A stretch of 7,493 nt of DNA from an uncultured Rikenellaceae bacterium (GTDB lineage: Bacteria; Bacteroidota; Bacteroidia; Bacteroidales; Rikenellaceae). Under the pieces are notes generated by a model that was given only the letters and a program-made list of their open reading frames with translations, was not told the origin of the DNA and searched no databases. The stretch is taken from NCBI GenBank assembly GCA_947074135.1, contig CAMTOL010000101.1:1-7493 (forward strand). Reading direction: 5' to 3'. Positions 5,675 to 7,493 of this stretch are shown here, in pieces (the first letter of the stretch is position 1; the number at the start of each line of letters is the position of its first letter). A program made the position numbers and the translations under genes.

Positions 5675-6604
5675 CTAAATCCAGAACTTATAGAACGGAC
5701 GTTTAGAGTGACCTAAACGCGGTTTTTTGTAGCTCAACGTGACTATATAAACTCCTACAAAAACAAGGAGCGCCGAAAATATCTTCTGCCAAGTCAACTC
5801 GTCCTGCATACGCACTACTGCAAAAAGCGATGCTAACACAGGCTGCGAATAGCTGTAAATACTCACCGTTGTAGGCGAAAGCTGTTTTAGCGAACTAGAA
5901 ACCAGAGTGTAAGCTATCCAAGTTGCACCAACAACAACAAACGCAAGTATTCCCCATTCTCCTGCACTCATTCCACCCCAAGAATGCTCAACAAAATCGC
6001 CACCAAAGAGTGGAACAATTAAAAGTGACGACGCTCCAAATACCCAAGCCATTATTGTAAATGACGAATATTTAACCATCAACTGTCGAACAACTATCAA
6101 GTAACAGGCATAGGAGAAAGCACTCAAAAAGACAAGAGCATTGCCCTCTAAAGAGCCTGAACCAACACTGCTACTTGCTCCCCCAATAATTACCCACAAA
6201 GCACCAAATGCCCCAATTGTAATACCAATAGTTTTGAGTAGAGTTATACGTTCACGCTTGAGAACCACCGAAATCAAGAGCACCAAAACTGGACCAGCTG
6301 TGGCTATAATCGAAGCATCGACTGGCGAGGTGAGAGCTAAACCGTGAAGAAAGATAAATTGATTACCTGCCACACCAAAAACTGCGGCGGCAAGCAACAT
6401 CCATATATCTTTGAGTGCAACCTTTTGGCGAACAATAATAAGCGCAAAAAGTACAAAAAACAGAGCTGCAGAAGCAATACGAGCTACCAACAACACATCG
6501 GCACTCATCAAAGAAAGCGCACTCTTGGAGTAAGAATAATTGAGGGCAAAAAGTATATTTGCACCTAAGATTGCAAGATGGTACTTTAGTTTACTATCTT
6601 TCAT
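5675..6604 (-). CDS. EamA/DMT-superfamily permease
   Basis: This is an inner-membrane carrier of the drug/metabolite transporter superfamily. Members export or exchange amino acids, nucleotides, sugars or other small metabolites; the substrate here cannot be predicted. The 309 residues form the usual ten-helix layout of two EamA repeats, about 9-140 and 154-291. Helices lie near residues 9-27, 37-58, 67-88, 97-115, 122-141, 155-173, 181-200, 214-235, 244-264 and 272-291. Family signatures include ILFALNYSYSK in helix 1, TAGPVLVLLISVVLKRERIT across helix 4, and SYSQPVLASLFA in helix 9. A short basic tail (KKPRLGHSKR) ends the protein in the cytoplasm. The ATG overlaps the stop of the upstream gene (ATGA, 6601-6604), which suggests translational coupling. 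The 3' end is only 16 bases from the tolC stop of the convergent operon and overlaps its probable terminator. Confidence 0.92.
   Translation of the reverse strand: MKDSKLKYHLAILGANILFALNYSYSKSALSLMSADVLLVARIASAALFFVLFALIIVRQKVALKDIWMLLAAAVFGVAGNQFIFLHGLALTSPVDASIIATAGPVLVLLISVVLKRERITLLKTIGITIGAFGALWVIIGGASSSVGSGSLEGNALVFLSAFSYACYLIVVRQLMVKYSSFTIMAWVFGASSLLIVPLFGGDFVEHSWGGMSAGEWGILAFVVVGATWIAYTLVSSSLKQLSPTTVSIYSYSQPVLASLFAVVRMQDELTWQKIFSALLVFVGVYIVTLSYKKPRLGHSKRPFYKFWI
5700..5728 (+). terminator. Probable intrinsic terminator of the purE-to-tolC operon
   Basis: CGTTTAG (5700-5706) pairs perfectly with CTAAACG (5713-5719) around a 6-base AGTGAC loop. Three bases, CGG, and a run of six T (5723-5728) follow. 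It lies about 40 bases after the tolC stop and is oriented to end rightward transcription. On the other strand the hairpin has no T-run after it, so it should act in one direction only. It lies within the 3' coding end of the convergent permease gene. The stem is short and not GC-rich, so strength is uncertain. Confidence 0.5.
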
Positions 6605-7493
6605 AAAGAGTCTTCTTGAGTAGTTATAGTCGAATCAATATCAGCTTTGTGCTTAGCTGCAACTTTTTGGCGACGGTTCCCACTATTCTCAATCACAAAA
6701 CGATAAATCACAGGATTATGATCCGAGTTTTCGTACCCTAAATCAATACAACGAACAGAGATAGGTTTTACTTTAGCCGAAGATAGTGCAAAATCAATTA
6801 ACGTTTGGGTGGTTGTCGCTCTATTGAAAGGTTCATAACCATAACGAGCTGTACGAGATCTTAAATCTGCTGCAAAATGATACTCACCATTAAAATCTTC
6901 TCTGTTTAACTGTTTGGGCGAAAAATGTTCATCCTCAACTTCTGCTTTCGATGGTTTATATCCAGGAGGGTTACTATTCCAATCGCCAGCAACCACAAAG
7001 TAGGGTTTATCTCGCACAAAATCACGCAGATAATTCAGTTCCGCAGCTCTCTGTTTGCCATCATCATAGGCTGAATTGTGAGTATTATTGAGCCACAACA
7101 ACTCTCCATTTGGAAGCGGCACAGAGATAGAGAGCATACAACGTTTCAAATCGAATATCTTGACAGGCCAACTACCACCTTCAGGAAACGAAACTCGCAT
7201 CGCTTCGCGGGGAGTATAACGACTCATCGTTACAAGTCCCGCTTCGACAGCTCCAATAGGATCACGAACTGGGATTGGGACATAGGAAACCGAGAAATTA
7301 GGAGCAAAATAGTGTTTGAATCGCATCCCAAAACGACTTACCAAAGTGTCATACTCATTTATCGAGTAGGAGCGTTTAGCCTCAATATCGACCTCTTGCA
7401 AAAATATAAAATCTAGCTGTGAGGCGTATTTCTCTATAAAACTAACCACCGCTTTTAGGTTCTGTTCGGTGCGACCTCGCGAAGTTCTCGAAC
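6601..7493 (-). CDS. Endonuclease/exonuclease/phosphatase-family protein, 5' end outside the window
   Basis: This belongs to the Mg-dependent EEP superfamily, which includes DNase I-like nucleases, exonuclease III-like enzymes and phosphodiesterases that cleave nucleic acid, lipid or sugar phosphates. The actual substrate is unknown. A GTG at 7447-7449 could serve as a start and gives 282 residues, but the frame stays open to the window edge. The preceding residues (RTEQNLKAVVSFIEKY) look like family sequence before the first metal motif, so the gene is truncated here. Numbered from that GTG, the motifs are LQEVD (17-21, Glu19 metal ligand), NNTHNS (121-126), VVAGDWNSNPPG (152-163, with Asp156 and Asn158), IDFALSS (218-224) and SDHNPV (242-247, catalytic Asp-His pair). 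The catalytic set visible here is complete. The missing N-terminus would carry the first strand with its conserved asparagine. The last 30 or so residues are a polar, unrelated tail. It overlaps the downstream permease by four bases. Confidence 0.87.
   Translation of the reverse strand, partial: SRTSRGRTEQNLKAVVSFIEKYASQLDFIFLQEVDIEAKRSYSINEYDTLVSRFGMRFKHYFAPNFSVSYVPIPVRDPIGAVEAGLVTMSRYTPREAMRVSFPEGGSWPVKIFDLKRCMLSISVPLPNGELLWLNNTHNSAYDDGKQRAAELNYLRDFVRDKPYFVVAGDWNSNPPGYKPSKAEVEDEHFSPKQLNREDFNGEYHFAADLRSRTARYGYEPFNRATTTQTLIDFALSSAKVKPISVRCIDLGYENSDHNPVIYRFVIENSGNRRQKVAAKHKADIDSTITTQEDSL

Noticed and set aside
6141..6568. Plus-strand open frames opposite the permease gene
   Set aside because: They are shadows of the membrane-helix codons on the other strand; the products have no helices, motifs or start context of their own.

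Overview
The window looks like chromosomal DNA from a Bacteroidota bacterium, most likely a Bacteroidales. The evidence is the AT-leaning composition, A-rich sequence rather than clear Shine-Dalgarno motifs before the starts, AT-rich spacers built from AATTAA-type repeats, and protein sequences resembling that phylum (a membrane-type PyrD, a Bacteroidota-style endonuclease/exonuclease/phosphatase protein and a TolC-type protein). This is judged from memory of the families, not from a search, and the genus cannot be named.

Positions 1-288 hold no convincing gene. They are the leader of a rightward operon and contain a perfect 8-bp hairpin or operator-like dyad (233-252), 36 bases before the first start codon.

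Positions 289-5658 are five closely spaced genes on the + strand, with gaps of 11 to 36 bases, probably one transcript. They are purE (purine synthesis), zupT (ZIP-family metal uptake, TTG start), smpB (trans-translation, GTG start), pyrD (quinone-linked dihydroorotate dehydrogenase) and a long reading frame that joins cinA to a TolC-type outer-membrane efflux protein. The operon mixes purine and pyrimidine synthesis, zinc or divalent metal supply, ribosome rescue and nucleotide repair or salvage, with an export channel at its end. The cinA-tolC junction is the oddest feature: the CinA domains read without a stop into a complete signal peptide and TolC protein, with an in-frame ATG at 4399.

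Positions 5675-7493 are on the - strand and convergent with the operon. An endonuclease/exonuclease/phosphatase-family gene, whose 5' end lies beyond the window, runs into an EamA/DMT permease through a 4-base ATGA overlap. A terminator-like hairpin plus T-tract for the rightward operon (5700-5728) lies inside the 3' end of the permease gene.

No tRNA, rRNA, tmRNA, CRISPR array, insertion sequence or phage gene was seen. Most of the window is ordinary housekeeping DNA. I found no multi-gene system that I would call undescribed. The points worth a second look are the CinA-TolC fusion, a cysteine at the catalytic-base position of a class 2 PyrD, and the dyad before purE.
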